Shown here: positions 1-10,280 of the stretch, one piece after another
How the letters are laid out: every line of letters begins with the position of its first letter
Numbering within the stretch: position 1 is the first letter of the stretch
Assembly: GCF_004010325.2 (NCBI RefSeq)
Contig: NZ_SADR02000016.1
Coordinates: 1-58,280 of the forward strand
Length of the DNA stretch: 58,280 bases
Direction: 5' to 3'
DNA from: Mesorhizobium sp. M00.F.Ca.ET.216.01.1.1
GTDB taxonomy: Bacteria > Pseudomonadota > Alphaproteobacteria > Rhizobiales > Rhizobiaceae
Notes under the pieces: model-generated
The model's database searches: none
The model's input: the letters and a program-made list of their open reading frames with translations, nothing else
Told to the model about the DNA's origin: nothing
Translations under genes and position numbers: made by a program

Positions 1-1494
1 CTCCTGAGACTGTCATAGCGGGCGCAGTCGGCGACCGGCTCGTGAGCCAGCGTCAGGGCCTGGGGAATGGAAAGGATCGTGCCCGGCGCCGGATCGCGGC
101 TGCGGGCCAGGATGTTGAGGATCACCGCCGCCGAACAGACGCCATGCTCGAGCGCTTCCTGGCAGGCGCTCTCGACCGCGCTCAATCCGTCGGTCAGAAC
201 GCAGGTGAGGATCGACACCATCTGCCGGTCGCCGTCATCGGCCGCCCCTAGCTTGCGGCGCACCTTCTCCATGGCTGATGGCAGAACCCATTCCCGGAAA
301 GGCGCGCCGTTGCGCAGGCCGTTCGGTTTGCGGGCCAGCACCGGCACGTAGTGCCAGGGATCGTAGACGACCTCGTTGCGGCCGAAAGAGCGTGCGTGCT
401 CGCCGACGACCGCGCCATCCTGGCGGATGACGATGCGGTCGGCATAAGCATGGATCTCGACCGGCCGACCGACGGCGCTTGACAGCACCGAGTATTTGTT
501 GTTGTCGAAGCGCACCGTGCAGGTCTTCGACACCGACGCGGGAATGCAATGGTAGCCGTCGAAGCGACCGGCATAGGGAATGAAGCTGGCGCGTTCTTCT
601 TCGAATACGTCCCAGATCGTGCGCTCACCCTGTTCGGGATGCCGACGCGCCTTGGCATTAGGCAACGCATTTGTCGGCCAGCCAGCCGTTGAGATCCTCC
701 AACGTCTTGAAGCGCAGCCTCGGTGTGAAGAAGCGCTCGCGCACCAGCCCGACCTGGTTCTCGACTTGCCCCTTCTCCCAGCCGGCCGCCGGTGTGCAGG
801 CCTCCGGCTCGACAAGGTAATGCCCGCACATCTGCGCAAAGCGGCGGTTGTAGCGGCGATCCCTGCCGATGAAGATCGCGTCCACCGCCGTCTTCATGTT
901 GTCGTCGTAGATGCCGCGCGTGCAGGCGCCACGGAAGAAGGCGAACGCCCGGTCATGCGCGTCGAACACCATCTCCTGCGTCTCGCGCGGATAGGCCTTC
1001 ACGAAGAACATGCGGCTGTGGCAGAGCCGCATGTGCGCGACCTTCACTGTCACCGTCACGCCGTCGAGCAGGACGATCTCGTGACTCCAGTCGAACTGGT
1101 AGGCCTCGCCAGGTGCAAAACTCAGCGGAATGTAGGCCTCGGCCACGGCGCTGCCGCGATCCGCCGCCCAGCTCTGAGCATGCCGCCACCCCGAACTGTA
1201 GCTGCCGTCATAGCCGAGGCCGCGAAGCTCCTCGAAAATACGGATCAGCGTCAGCCGCTCCCGCTGCGGCTTGGCCGCATTCGCCGACAGCAGCCGGTCC
1301 AGCGTCTCACGCCAAGCTCCCATGCGGGGATAGGGCTGGTGCTTGCGCTCGTAGCGGAACTCCGTCTCCTCAGAACGCAGGACCTTGCGCACCACCTTGC
1401 GCGAGATCTTCAGCTCACGGCAGATCGCTTTGATCGACTTCCCCTGGACCAGCGACAGCCGACGTATCTTTGCAATCGTCTCCAAAACCAACAT
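1..1494 (-). pseudogene. istA: IS21-family transposase IstA, frameshifted and cut by window edge
   Basis: The minus-strand frame from 1494 reads as the N-terminal two thirds of an IS21 IstA: a helix-turn-helix (SIKAICRELKISRKVVRKVL), then the DDE core beginning FDWSHE and continuing through YDDNMKTAVD to a glutamate in WEKGQVENQVG. It stops early at about 658 after WLADKCVA. A one-base insertion (GCCTAATGCC where GCCTATGCC would keep the frame) explains this, because the next frame continues at once as an IstA C-terminal domain (AKARRHPEQGERTIWDVFEE, then KTCTVRFDNNKYSV) out of the window. I chose ATG 1494 because IstA proteins usually begin MLVLETIAKI; ATG 1503 is also possible. The partner ATPase IstB would lie left of the window. 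Probably inactive unless frameshifted during translation. Confidence 0.85.
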
Positions 1495-1505
1495 CCAAAA
1501 CACAA

Positions 1506-1556
1506 ATGCCTCCGATCAAACCGGAGGCATCTTGATGACCCCATCGTTAAGGGGTC
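1506..1556. repeat. Two inverted repeats upstream of istA (IS21 end region)
   Basis: ATGCCTCCG (1506-1514) pairs with CGGAGGCAT (1522-1530), and GACCCC (1537-1542) pairs with GGGGTC (1551-1556). They lie between the istA start and the outer end of the element. IS21 elements carry repeated transposase-binding sites at their ends, and the first hairpin could also mask istA translation. The exact terminus is not determined. Confidence 0.4.
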
Positions 1557-1609
1557 CCGTTTGGACGAAAATCACCCCTTAAACAGGGTCCTCATTCCAC
1601 GAAAAATCA

Positions 1610-2480
1610 ATGCACTACCTTCCAAAGCTGAGAGAGATCGCCACCGACCGCTTTGAAGGGGCTTTCGGCGGTCTCGTCAGCGAGGTTGTGGACATGAAGA
1701 AACATCAATCCACCGCATTGGGCCGAAGCATGCCACGGGCTCATGCCGCGGAGAGCGGGAAGATATTCTTGAAAGAAGCGGTCTCCGACATCAATACCGA
1801 CAGGATCGGCAGCTTTCTCACGTCACTTGAGGTCGAGCGTGGCAGTTGCGACCCGCAATGCAAGGCTGGCGGCGATGCATACCTTTGCGCGGTCCCTGAT
1901 CTCGGAGCACCCCGAATATATGGATACGCTGCAACTGGTGGTGACACTTCCCTTCAAGAGGGCGCGCGGGTGGCACCTGTCGAATATCTCGAAGGGCCCG
2001 GAAATCAAGAGCGTCCTGGCGCGTATCGACCGCCGCACGCCTTCTGGACAGCGGGATTACGCGCTGTTCTCGCTGATGTTCAATACGGATGCACGAGTTC
2101 AGGAAATCCTGAAACTTCGAATTTTGACCTTCGTCTGGTATCGCCCTGTCCCGCCGAGCAAAGGGGCTTTCTCAACGACCGCGGCACACCGCTGACCCGG
2201 TTCGGTGTTGGATACTTGCTGCGCAAACATTTTGATATGGCTGCGGGGGAAGGAACCACCCTGGCGGAAAAAAGCATCCATCACCGCTCTTTGCGGCACA
2301 CGACGGCCATCCACCTTGTCAAGGCGGGTGTTGACATCGCCACCATCAGTCAATGGCTAGGCCACTCGGGGCTGAACTAACGATGCGCTACGCCCGGGCC
2401 GGTATCGATATGAAGCGGCAAACGCTCGAACAAGTCTTTCCCGACGTGATGTCATCGGCAAAAGATCAGACGATCATCGC
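1610..2480 (+). pseudogene. Decayed tyrosine recombinase (phage-integrase family)
   Basis: Three pieces of one integrase-type recombinase are spread over at least two frames. The N-terminal part (to about 1845) ends SDINTDRIGSFLTSLEVERG. The middle part, in the next frame (about 1845-2110), reads TRNARLAAMHTFARSLISEH and later DYALFSLMFNTDARVQEIL, the catalytic-core start with its first Arg region. The C-terminal part (about 2165-2380) carries HHRSLRHTTAIHLVKAG and WLGHSGLN, i.e. the HxxR and H/W box. After the TAA at 2378 another frame gives MRYARAGIDMKRQTLEQVFP, where the catalytic Tyr lies. At least three frame changes make it inactive. Similar multi-copy recombinases are common on rhizobial symbiotic replicons. 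Confidence 0.75.
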
Positions 2481-2716
2481 TATGATGGCGGGATGTTAGG
2501 CTGGCTGCACCGCTTGTAGACGCTCAGTTATGTGGAGTTGTATCGTGGGAAGTCGCGCGTCTGTGGGCTCTTGCGGTGTCAGCTCCACATCTCTCCGCAG
2601 TGCACGTTGTCGCTGTCGAAGAGCCGTCTGTTCATGTCTTCGTGCTGGCACGGCAAGGATTGTCCATATTGTGGGCGTCTTGCGCTTGCCGAGCTTGTCC
2701 GAAATCCAGCGCCGGA

Positions 2717-4033
2717 TCAGGCGTGAACACTGTTGCGTAGTTCGTCAGCCAGAGCGAGGAGAACGTCGGCGCTCCCTTCCAGCGCCGTAAAAGCGTAGGG
2801 ATTGAGGAACTGTCGGCCCCAGAACAGATTGCGATCTGTGCCGGATAGCGTAGCTTCCTCGCTGACACGCGGCCAATTCTCCGCAATGCATCGGAGCTGG
2901 CCTTCAACAATCGCAAGAGCTTCCGGCGCGCTGAGCAGGAAGTGATGCGCGGCTTCAAGGCAGGACGCGATCCGGCTCATGCGGTTATTGCCGCTGATGA
3001 GCATGGCCTGGCTGGCCTCCTGGCCACTGCGGGCCTGCGGACAAATATCGTAAGCAGGCGTGAGGGTGAGCTTAGCCCCGTCCCAGAATGCCGCATGGTT
3101 GCGGGCATGATCGTCGGTGTTGCCGCAAAGTATGTTGAAGACAATGCGGCTGAATAACTCGCGCAGAGTTTCCGACGGCGCGGTGAATCGGTGGCGAATG
3201 ATCTCCGCCAAATCCTGGTAGCTGGCGTAACGCGCCATCATCTCATCGAGCGCGAGCATCGTCAGCGCTGAGACCATGGATTTGCGTTGCCAGCCGCCCG
3301 TGACCTTGATCCGGTCGAATCGCTCGACGAGCAACACGTCCTTGCCTGCGGCGCGAACGAGCGAGACGGATGCCGCTCTGATGCCGCACAAGGCGGCAAG
3401 CCGCATGGCTATGAATTCTCCTTTGACGACGCTGTAAAGGTCGGCAGACGAGGAAAATTTCGCGACATGCTTGATGGCGTCGTCCTCGATCAGCGCCTTT
3501 GGCCTTGCGCCGCCGATCGAGCTGCCGTGATGCAGCGCCTGATCTAATTCGGGGGTGAGCGGAATACCTTTCTCTACCCGCTCCGCCGATTGGACAAGCT
3601 CTTCGAGAGTGGCATTGGCCAGTGCGCGCGGCTCGTAATTCGTGGGCGAAAACTGAAAATCGAGCGCGCCGATGCGGTCCGAGCCTGATTCCAGCAGGAA
3701 CGTCAGTTCTGAAATATCGAGCCGCGCGATTTCATCGCCCTTCACACCGAATTTGCGGTTTAGGATAACCCGTCGTCCCCAGGCATCGGGGGCAGCATCG
3801 CGGATGCATCCCGGCATGGTTAGGCCAGGAAGCAAAGGCAATTCGCCTGCCTTCAGGGGCAGTTCCGGGAGATAAAGCGGGATCGCGCTGCCCAGTTCAC
3901 GAAAGCTCCTGCCATAGTTGAAGCTGACGAGTCCGTCATGGGCATATAGCCGCCCGGCGACAACCGGCGCGGTCTCGCCCGGCAGCCAGACCCAGACATA
4001 GGCTTCGTCGTACTTGGGGACCTTAGAACTCAT
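2717..4033 (-). CDS. hipA: HipA-family serine/threonine kinase toxin
   Basis: Full-length (438 residues) HipA-type kinase, the toxin of a type II toxin-antitoxin pair; characterised family members phosphorylate tRNA synthetases and cause growth arrest. Visible motifs: the Gly-rich loop SSIGGARPKA (171-180), the catalytic block GNTDDHARN (304-312, equivalent to the HipA TDxHxKN segment) and the metal-binding Asp in PAYDI (329). The N-terminal subdomain 1 is present in the same chain, so this is not a split HipST type. Start chosen at ATG 4033, which overlaps the hipB stop by 11 bases; a longer reading to 4132 would run deep into hipB. Co-transcribed with and neutralised by HipB is the expected arrangement. 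Confidence 0.9.
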   Translation of the reverse strand: MSSKVPKYDEAYVWVWLPGETAPVVAGRLYAHDGLVSFNYGRSFRELGSAIPLYLPELPLKAGELPLLPGLTMPGCIRDAAPDAWGRRVILNRKFGVKGDEIARLDISELTFLLESGSDRIGALDFQFSPTNYEPRALANATLEELVQSAERVEKGIPLTPELDQALHHGSSIGGARPKALIEDDAIKHVAKFSSSADLYSVVKGEFIAMRLAALCGIRAASVSLVRAAGKDVLLVERFDRIKVTGGWQRKSMVSALTMLALDEMMARYASYQDLAEIIRHRFTAPSETLRELFSRIVFNILCGNTDDHARNHAAFWDGAKLTLTPAYDICPQARSGQEASQAMLISGNNRMSRIASCLEAAHHFLLSAPEALAIVEGQLRCIAENWPRVSEEATLSGTDRNLFWGRQFLNPYAFTALEGSADVLLALADELRNSVHA

Positions 4034-4391
4034 CGACGATCTGCTTGCCGGCCTTGTAGACGTGCTTCGGCAGCAGCGCGATGCGATCGTCCATGCGGCC
4101 TGTGAGGGCTGTGATGCCCTTGCCGTCCGCATCGAACAGCTTCACACCGACAATGGCAGCAGCTTCGAACATCAGTCCGATTTCAACTTTGGGATCGCCC
4201 TTCTCGATGCGCTGCAGGGTGCTGCGTGAAACACCGATTCTCTCGGCTAACTCCTGTGCGGTTAACCGGTGCTGCATCCGGCCTAGCCGGATGGTCTTAC
4301 CGAAAAGGCCAAGCGCTTCCATTGCGTAGCGCGAATAGGTGCGTTTATGCGTTGCCGTCATTCGGGTCTCCGTGACCTGTCCATGAGCCAT
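4023..4391 (-). CDS. hipB: HipB-like XRE-family antitoxin
   Basis: 122-residue protein with a single Cro/C1 helix-turn-helix (LTAQELAERIGVSRSTLQRI, residues about 43-62) and a short C-terminal tail ending KAGKQIVDEF. It should bind the HipA toxin and repress the operon. The start ATG 4391 has GAGG about seven bases upstream. The gene overlaps hipA by 11 bases, so translation is probably coupled. It is larger than E. coli HipB (88 aa), with about 30 extra N-terminal residues before the HTH; the internal ATG at 4361 could be the real start. Confidence 0.88.
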   Translation of the reverse strand: MAHGQVTETRMTATHKRTYSRYAMEALGLFGKTIRLGRMQHRLTAQELAERIGVSRSTLQRIEKGDPKVEIGLMFEAAAIVGVKLFDADGKGITALTGRMDDRIALLPKHVYKAGKQIVDEF

Positions 4392-4405
4392 ATCACCTCA
4401 TTTCG

Positions 4406-4419
4406 ACCTTTATATAGGT
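4406..4419. promoter_or_regulatory. Imperfect palindrome upstream of hipB, candidate operator
   Basis: ACCTTTATATAGGT is a near-perfect palindrome (ACCT..ATA..AGGT) 15 bases before the hipB start codon. HipB proteins repress their own operon at short inverted repeats, so this is the most likely binding site; inferred from position only. Confidence 0.45.
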
Positions 4420-4420
4420 A

Positions 4421-4886
4421 ATGTCGCAGAGCGACTGCCAAAGTCAAGCCTCCGTATTGTATGATCCAAATCCCCCTGATTCGACTTTATATGCAGCAAG
4501 AGTTCGCATCACGGCTACGTTCGGAAAGCGAGGTAGAATGCGACGGGAGACGCAAGCGTTACCCATCCGAACAAGGACGGCGAATATTGCCTACGGCTCC
4601 TGCACAACCGGCCAGCTCTGCGCGCCTCGGGCGAGGCGGAGATCTGGCGCTGGACCGCGGACAGCCTTGAGATGCCTCGCATGAGTCATTCGATGGGCGG
4701 TCCCTGGTGCCACTACGCCAAGCGCGATGAAGCGTTGCGGTCTTCGTCGCGCGCAACGGCGAAAGCGTGCAGGAGGATGGCTCGGGTCAGGGTGGACAAG
4801 CATCTGCGTAACAATTTGCTTTTCGAGGACGGGACGAGTCCAGGTTGGCCGCTGCTCAAGGCGCTGGCTCCGCAGCAGAGCCGAGT
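4421..4886. other. Stretch with no recognisable gene
   Basis: Between hipBA and the IS630 relic no open frame resembles a known protein on either strand. Probably degraded IS-flanking sequence. Confidence 0.5.
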
Positions 4887-5164
4887 GAACTGGAGGGTCT
4901 GGTCCGGCGTCGAGGCACGGCGCAAGGCCTGCCGCGACGGGCGCGGATAGTGCTGCTGGCCAGCGAGAGGATGTAGAACAAGGAAATTGCCTTACGCCTT
5001 GGTGCAACGCCCAATACAGTGGGCACATTGCGTCGGCGCTTTGCCGAACAGCGGCTCGATAGCCTTTACGATGAACCGCGTCCCGGCGCGCCCGATGAGG
5101 AGATTGCCGAGACGATCCGGTTGACGCTGGGAGACGACGCCGCGGGACGCAACCCACTAGCCTG
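4887..5164 (+). pseudogene. IS630-family transposase, N-terminal fragment
   Basis: Reading from 4887 gives an IS630-type helix-turn-helix domain: RRARIVLLASERM, an in-frame TAG at 4974-4976, then NKEIALRLGATPNTVGTLRR and FAEQRLDSLYDEPRPGAP. The match ends at about 5145 and the DDE catalytic domain is missing. It is both truncated and interrupted by the amber codon. Confidence 0.7.
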
Positions 5165-5194
5165 ACTCTGCAATCTTGAGGAGCGCCAAGTTTA

Positions 5195-5330
5195 TTCTGG
5201 CGTGCGGCGAGCTCAACGCCGAGCCGCTTGGCATCGATGCACGACACGACGTGATGCGGCGGTGTCGCACGGGTTCTCACGGTTTGTGGCTTCGGGATCG
5301 CGCGGAAGGCCACGCTTTTCTGGCGGCTCG
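5195..5330. repeat. Dispersed repeat, copy 1 (copy 2 at 17222-17358)
   Basis: About 136 bases, from TTCTGGCGTGCGGCGAGCTC to CGCTTTTCTGGCGG, match 17222-17358 with scattered substitutions, in the same orientation. On the minus strand both copies encode a shared stretch (CIDAKRLGVELAARQN). I do not recognise the protein. It is probably a degenerated mobile-element segment. Confidence 0.6.
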
Positions 5331-5558
5331 CGCACCGGTGCCAGACGGCCGTCGGGACCTTAAAATCGACGGGATGACCGGCGGACAACACCTCCACGCC
5401 GGCCATACCAGGCCTGGCGGACCGCCCGGACAATCCTGAGATCCTGGCCGACGTCGGCGCCGCTTGGATAGCCGCGATTGAATGGATTGCGCGCAGAGGC
5501 ATTGTGCGTCCTTAATGCACGCATGGTCTTACGTGCTCAGCGTCAGAAATGACTGCGC

Positions 5559-6475
5559 TTAAAACGTCAGCTTGAAGCCGGCCGACAGGGTCAAGGCATA
5601 GAAGTCCATGCCAGCGCTATCCTTGTGGGCTCCTTGTTCGCCGGTCGCGATGCTGTAGGCCGTTTTCTAGCCTTTGTTGCGAAAATATTTGTCGACATTG
5701 CCGGCCAGGAAGACGCTGGCGCGGTCGGTCATCTGATAATCGATCTTGGCGCCGGCCGAGATGAACGGCACCGTGAAGAAGTCGTCCTCAAATCGCAGGC
5801 CGCGCCCCTCCTCGCGCAGCCAGTGATGGTCAACAGCGCTTGCATCAACGGTGAAGCCGCTGCGGAGCAGACCCGAGAGCGTCAAGTTCCCGAGCGTCGT
5901 GGTCGCTTTCGCGCCAAGGAACAGGCCGAAATAGCGCTGTTCGTAATCGATGACCGGTTCGCCGTCCGGGAACTTGCCGCGATCCTCGCGAAAGCCGAAG
6001 CCGTCCCCACTCTATATGTACGAACCGCCATAGGCCTTCCACTTCATGTTGGTGTATTTGAAGCCACCATGAAGGTTGATAACCGTGGCATCGTTGATCA
6101 CGAAGTCTGGGCCTGCTGCCATGTCAAGGTTGATGTAGCGGTCAAGGCGGGTGTCGGGGTGGATTGACTGATCCGACCAATCCTGTCCGGCAATACGCCG
6201 TTGTCTGAGATGGTCCAGTTCTTCCAGACCTCGGCCTTTAGCCCGGTGGTCAGAACCGGCGCGCCGGTTTCCCAGATCAATTTGCTGATACGATTGCCCA
6301 CTTCGTCGTAGAAAAGCTCGTTGCCCTTTAGCCAGGTGTAGCCAACGCCACCAAGAAACACGACGCTCTTGTCGGGCGCTGAATAGGTGGTCGAATGCGC
6401 CGCCATGGCGATGGTCGACGATGTGCAGAACGTGCCGGAAGCAAGAATTGCAAATGCTGATGTGCAGCGATTCAT
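5559..6475 (-). pseudogene. Omptin-family outer-membrane protease, decayed
   Basis: Reconstructs a nearly complete omptin, the beta-barrel surface aspartyl protease family of OmpT and Pla. ATG 6475 follows GAGGAGG and starts a signal peptide ending STIAMA. Omptin landmarks remain: QDWSDQSIHPDTRLD (OmpT: DWMD..RHPDTQL, with the D83/D85 pair), AYGGSYI, GFREDRGKFPDGEPVIDYEQ (OmpT: GFRDDIGSFPNGE) and AVDHHW, matching the OmpT D210/H212 dyad. The C-terminus is ALTLSAGFKLTF. Defects: a frame change at about 6170-6190 and two in-frame TAG codons (6012-6014 and 5667-5669). The loss looks recent, since the catalytic residues remain. Confidence 0.8.
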
Positions 6476-6674
6476 GGGGCCTCCTCGGGACATCCGTTGG
6501 TGATCTTTCGTTGAACGACGGCGGCTCACAGCGCCCGTTTGCAGGCGTTGTTTGTCGCGGCGACCATTGCTGGGCATTGGTGCAAAGACGTTGAACTCCG
6601 ATGCGATGTCCGGGACGGCTTTGGTCATTGCCCTTTGTCTGGTGCGCTGCATAGAACGGCTTGGTCCGCCCACT

Positions 6675-7046
6675 ACCGCGTTGCCGGACCATATAAGAGA
6701 TTTGGCCCGACGCGAGAGGCGGCACTCGTGGCCAGAGAACGGGATCGCACCGGCCGCCACGCTGTCAAAATGCCGAAGTTGGTGATCCGGCACGACGCTT
6801 AGCTTCTTCCCGCTCTTTGGCGATGAAGCGTTCCAGCGTGTGAATCTTGAGCACACCTGAAATCACTTCGTCGCCGAGAACCAACGCCGGCGTGACGTTG
6901 ATGTACAGCTCCTTGGCGAGCGCGCAATTGCGCTCGAGGACGTTTTCGATGGCGCGGTCTTCCATGTCCCGCTTGAGCTGCTCAACCTCGAGGCCAACGT
7001 GTCGTGCGATAGTCAAGATGTCGAATTCGCTGAGCTGCGCGACCGC
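6675..7046. repeat. Long direct repeat, copy 1 (copy 2 at 19690-20056)
   Basis: About 370 bases match 19690-20056 at high identity in the same orientation, covering the 3' half of a dsbA-like gene plus about 90 bases beyond it. The match breaks abruptly on both sides (right break after GAATTCGCTGAGCTG). Confidence 0.75.
6765..7016 (-). pseudogene. DsbA-family thiol oxidoreductase, C-terminal fragment
   Basis: Only the last 83 residues remain: the helical tail and the cis-proline strand (ELYINVTPALVLGDEVISG). The thioredoxin active-site half is missing because homology to the longer copy at 19781 stops at about 7046. Not functional as an oxidoreductase. It lies in the copy 1 direct repeat between the omptin relic and corA. 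Confidence 0.75.
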
Positions 7047-7095
7047 TCCGGGACGTGGGACTTTCAGTAAGCGCCCCGAACCAGCCTATTTCCTT

Positions 7096-8100
7096 TCACA
7101 GCCAACCGCGCCGCTTGAAAAAGAGATACGGAACCACGGCGGAGAGCACCATCAGACCCAGCGCAAAAGGATAGCCCAGAAGCCATTTTAGCTCGGGCAT
7201 GGCATCGAAGTTCATGCCGTAGATCGAGGCAACCAGCGTCGGCGGCAAAAACACGACGGCAGCGACCGAGAAAATCTTGATGATCTGGTTCTGCTCCAGA
7301 TTGATGAGACCCAGCGTCGCGTCCAGCAGGAAGTTGATCTTGTTGGACAGGAAGGTCGCATGGTCGCTGAGGAACGTGGCATCGCGCTGGACGAGCTTGA
7401 TACGTTGCCGGATTTCCTTCTGCAACTTGCGACCGGACGACGCGACTGCCCAGCTGGTCGAGTCACTCGCGCTATGGTAGGCGACGAGCCGCGCGATGCT
7501 CACGAGACTCTCCTGAATTTTCGTCAGCAGCTCACCCTTCCGGCCGATTCGCTCGACAAGGGATTGAAGGTTGCGTGTTTTCTTCGAGGCGCTCGGAGAC
7601 GTGTTGCGAAAAATTTCGCGTGAGAGTGCATCAATCTCGTCGCCGATGCGCTCAAGCGTGTCGGCCGCGCGGTCGATGATCGCTTCGATCAGACCCAGCA
7701 TCACCAATTCGCCGGACGTGCAGGGAGGGCCGCTAGTACGCTGTGCTTTCGCCGCATAGATCAAGAACGGCTTCGGTTCGGCGTGGCGGACAGTGACGAG
7801 CGTCTGGCCCTTGATAACGAAGGTAACCGGCGCTTTGACAGGGTCCTCGCCCTCGATATTCGCGACCGCGGTGATCGTCATGAACTCGGCGCCGTCTTCA
7901 TGATAAAGACGGTCCGACAACTCGATTTCCGCCATCTCGTCGCGCGTCGGGATATCAATGGCCAGATGCGCCTTAACAAGCTTCACTTCCTCAACAGTCG
8001 GGTTGAGGAGGTCGAGCCAGAGAGCACCGAGAGCTTCGGCCTCCGGCAAGCCGTCAATTGCTGTCAGATGGCCGTTCTGGCCCGTGTAGATGCGCAGCAT
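7096..8100 (-). CDS. corA: CorA-family divalent metal ion (Mg/Co) transporter
   Basis: 334 residues, the usual CorA length. A cytosolic alpha/beta N-terminal domain is followed by a long helical stalk (about 150-265) and two C-terminal membrane segments (about 270-293 and 310-328). The signature YGMNF is at 294-298, at the end of TM1, with the periplasmic loop FDAMPEL after it (canonical MPEL). It forms a pentameric inner-membrane channel for Mg2+ and related ions. ATG 8100 starts a natural N-terminus (MLRIYTGQNG). It appears intact although its neighbours on both sides are decayed. The following gene, kup, is divergent and broken. Confidence 0.92.
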   Translation of the reverse strand: MLRIYTGQNGHLTAIDGLPEAEALGALWLDLLNPTVEEVKLVKAHLAIDIPTRDEMAEIELSDRLYHEDGAEFMTITAVANIEGEDPVKAPVTFVIKGQTLVTVRHAEPKPFLIYAAKAQRTSGPPCTSGELVMLGLIEAIIDRAADTLERIGDEIDALSREIFRNTSPSASKKTRNLQSLVERIGRKGELLTKIQESLVSIARLVAYHSASDSTSWAVASSGRKLQKEIRQRIKLVQRDATFLSDHATFLSNKINFLLDATLGLINLEQNQIIKIFSVAAVVFLPPTLVASIYGMNFDAMPELKWLLGYPFALGLMVLSAVVPYLFFKRRGWL

Positions 8101-8142
8101 TTATGGCCCCTTCGGCAAGGCAGTATGCCGCCCGCGGAGCCT

Positions 8143-8886
8143 TTCCGTAACCGGGGCTGAAGCGCTCTACACTGATCTCGGTCATTTCGGCCGCCGGCCG
8201 ATTGTGCTGGCTTGGCTGGCGATCGCATTTCCGTGCCTGCTGCTTAACAATTTCGGGCAGGGCGCGTTCGTTCTTTCCCGAGGCGGGACGATCTGACATC
8301 CATTCTTCGAGATGACCACGGCTGGACGTTGGTGCCGATGGTGGTGATGGCTACGGCGGCAACTGTGATCGCCAGCCAAGTCGTGATTCCGGCGCTTATT
8401 CACTTGTGCGACAGGCCGTCCAGCTCAACATGCTTCCGCGCTTCGAAATCCGGCATACATCCGAAATGCAATTCGGGCAGATATACCTGCCGCGCGTCAA
8501 CCTGCTGCTCGCATGGTCGGTCATGTTGCGGTCATCGGCTTTGGTGAGTCCAGCGCCCTCCCGTCAGCCTATGGCATATCGGTCACGGGCGAAATGGTTG
8601 TGACGACAATCCTGCTCCACATCGTGATGAGGCGTATCTGGAGGTGGACGCTCCTCCCGGCGCTCGGCCTTGCGCTCGTCTTCGGGGTGGTCGATGTCGG
8701 CTTCTTCTCGGCGAATATCATGAAAGTGCTCGACGGCGGCTGGGTCTCAATCCTTGTCGCCGGCGTGTGGTCGCGATGACTTGGGTTCGCAGAACCCGCC
8801 TCCTCTTCGAGAAGTCCCGCAAGAGCGAAGTCCCGCTCGATTTGATTGCCGAGCAGATGACTGCCAAGGTGCCGTCGCGGGAGTGG
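8143..8886 (+). pseudogene. kup: Kup-type potassium transporter remnant
   Basis: The middle of a KUP potassium permease is readable in several frames: VTGAEALYTDLGHFGRRPI and LLLNNFGQGAFVLSRG (from 8143), then ATAATVIASQVVIPA (about 8350), RQAVQLNMLPRFEIRHTSEM and QIYLPRVNLLLA (about 8405-8515), SSALPSAYGISVTGEMVVTT and DVGFFSANIMKVLDGGW (about 8540-8750), and PLDLIAEQMTAKVP near 8875. Both ends are missing and there are at least four frame changes. Its 3' end runs into the left end of an IS256 element. Confidence 0.8.
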
Positions 8887-10279
8887 TTGGAATTGTGAGT
8901 TGGCGTAGTCTCCGGGGTGTCAACCTCGAATCATCCGGCCTTGCGGTGCCGGACAGGATACTACGCCATGACAAGGACTACCATGAAAGCCGAAGCCGTT
9001 CATCCCGGGGGATGAGGCGACGAGCTATCTTTTCGACAACTGGTTTGATCCGATCGAAGCTGGCCTGCGCGAGCGGGTGCGCGGCTTCATCGAGACGATG
9101 CTCGAGACCGAGTTGGAAGCGGTGCTTGCCCGTCCCCGTTATGGCGGCAGCCGGCGGCGCGCCAGTGATGAGACCACCGGTGTCGCCGGCCACCGCCACG
9201 GCAGCCGGACGCGCACGCTGACGGGGACCTTCGGCACCACTGAGATCACGGTTCCGCGGGCGCGCCTTGATGTCGACGAGGACAAGACGGTGGAATGGAG
9301 GAGCAAGGCTCTGCGCGCCTATCAGCGGCGCACGAAGGCCGCCGACGCACTGATCGCGTCGAGCTACCTGGCGGGCACGAACACGCGACGCGTCCGTCGT
9401 GCGCTTGCCGCCTTGTTCGGCGGCGCGATCGGCAAGGACGTCGTCAGCCGCACCTGGCGCAAGGTGAAGACGGACTGGGACGCCTGGAATGGTCGCTCGC
9501 TGGCCGACGAGCCCGATCGTGCGCCTGATCCTCGACGGGACGGTGGTTCGTGTCAGGCTCGACCGCAAGGCGACCTCGATCTCGCTGCTCGTTGTCATCG
9601 GCGTGCGCGCGGACGGCCAGAAGATCCTGCTCGCGGTCAAGAACATGGGCGGCGAGACGACCGAGGCCTGGCGGGCGATCCTCGACGATCTCGTCGCACG
9701 CGGCCTCCGCCGCCCTGAGTTCCTCATCGTCGACGGCGCACCCGGCTTGGACGGGGCGATCGCCGGGCTGTGGACGGGGTGCCGGTTCAAAGATGCACGG
9801 TTCACAAGCACCGCAACCTGCTCGCCCACGCTCCCGAGCGCCTGCACGAGGAGATCAGCGCCGATTACACCGACATGATCTACGCGGCCACGCCGGAGGA
9901 GATCGAGAGCCGCCGCAAGGCGTTCCTGCGCAAATGGCGGCTCAAGTGCCGGGCGGTGGCCGACAGCCTGGAGGAGGCCGGTGAGCGCCTCTTCGCCTTC
10001 ACGCGCCTGCCGCCGAGCCAGTGGAAAAGCACCAGAACTACAAACGCGATTGAGCGTCTGCATGAAGAGTTCAAGCGGCGCATCAAGACCCAGACCGTGC
10101 TGCCTTCGGCCGAAACCGCGGCAATGTTGTTCTGGGCGTTGATTGCGTCCGGCCAAATCTCGATGCGAAAAATCGACGGATGGCACACGCTCCCCGCCAA
10201 GCCACTCGATCAGCAGATTGACCTCGCCGCATGAACCGATAACCTCAATTTACCGGAGGCTGCTCCGCCAAATTCCAAC
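8887..10279 (+). mobile_element. IS256-family insertion sequence (copy 1)
   Basis: The transposase relic at 8978-10234 is bordered by related ends: GTTGGAATTGTGAGTTGGCG on the left (from 8886) and, read inward on the opposite strand, GTTGGAATTTGGCGGAGCAG on the right (to 10279). Both continue to CTCCGG. The flanks (kup remnant left, M16 peptidase remnant right) show no shared target duplication, so this copy probably took part in a deletion or recombination after insertion. Confidence 0.65.
8978..10234 (+). pseudogene. IS256-family transposase with three single-base frameshifts
   Basis: A full-length mutator-type transposase can be assembled from three frames. N-terminal: MTRTTMKAEAVHPG, then a one-base insertion at about 9005, then FDPIEAGLRERVRGFIETML. 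The second shift, at about 9507, enters the piece with the first Asp (LILDGT) and second Asp (LIVDGAPGLDGAIAGLW). A base is lost at about 9773 before DGVPVQRCTVHKHRNLLAHA. The C-terminal part contains the catalytic Glu in NAIERLHEEFKRR and ends at TGA 10232. The DDE residues survive, so only the small indels inactivate it. Confidence 0.85.
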
Positions 10280-10280
10280 A

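Noticed and set aside
8978..10186. 402-residue minus-strand frame
   Set aside because: Antisense shadow of the IS256 transposase; amino-acid composition is Arg/Ala-rich with no family resemblance.
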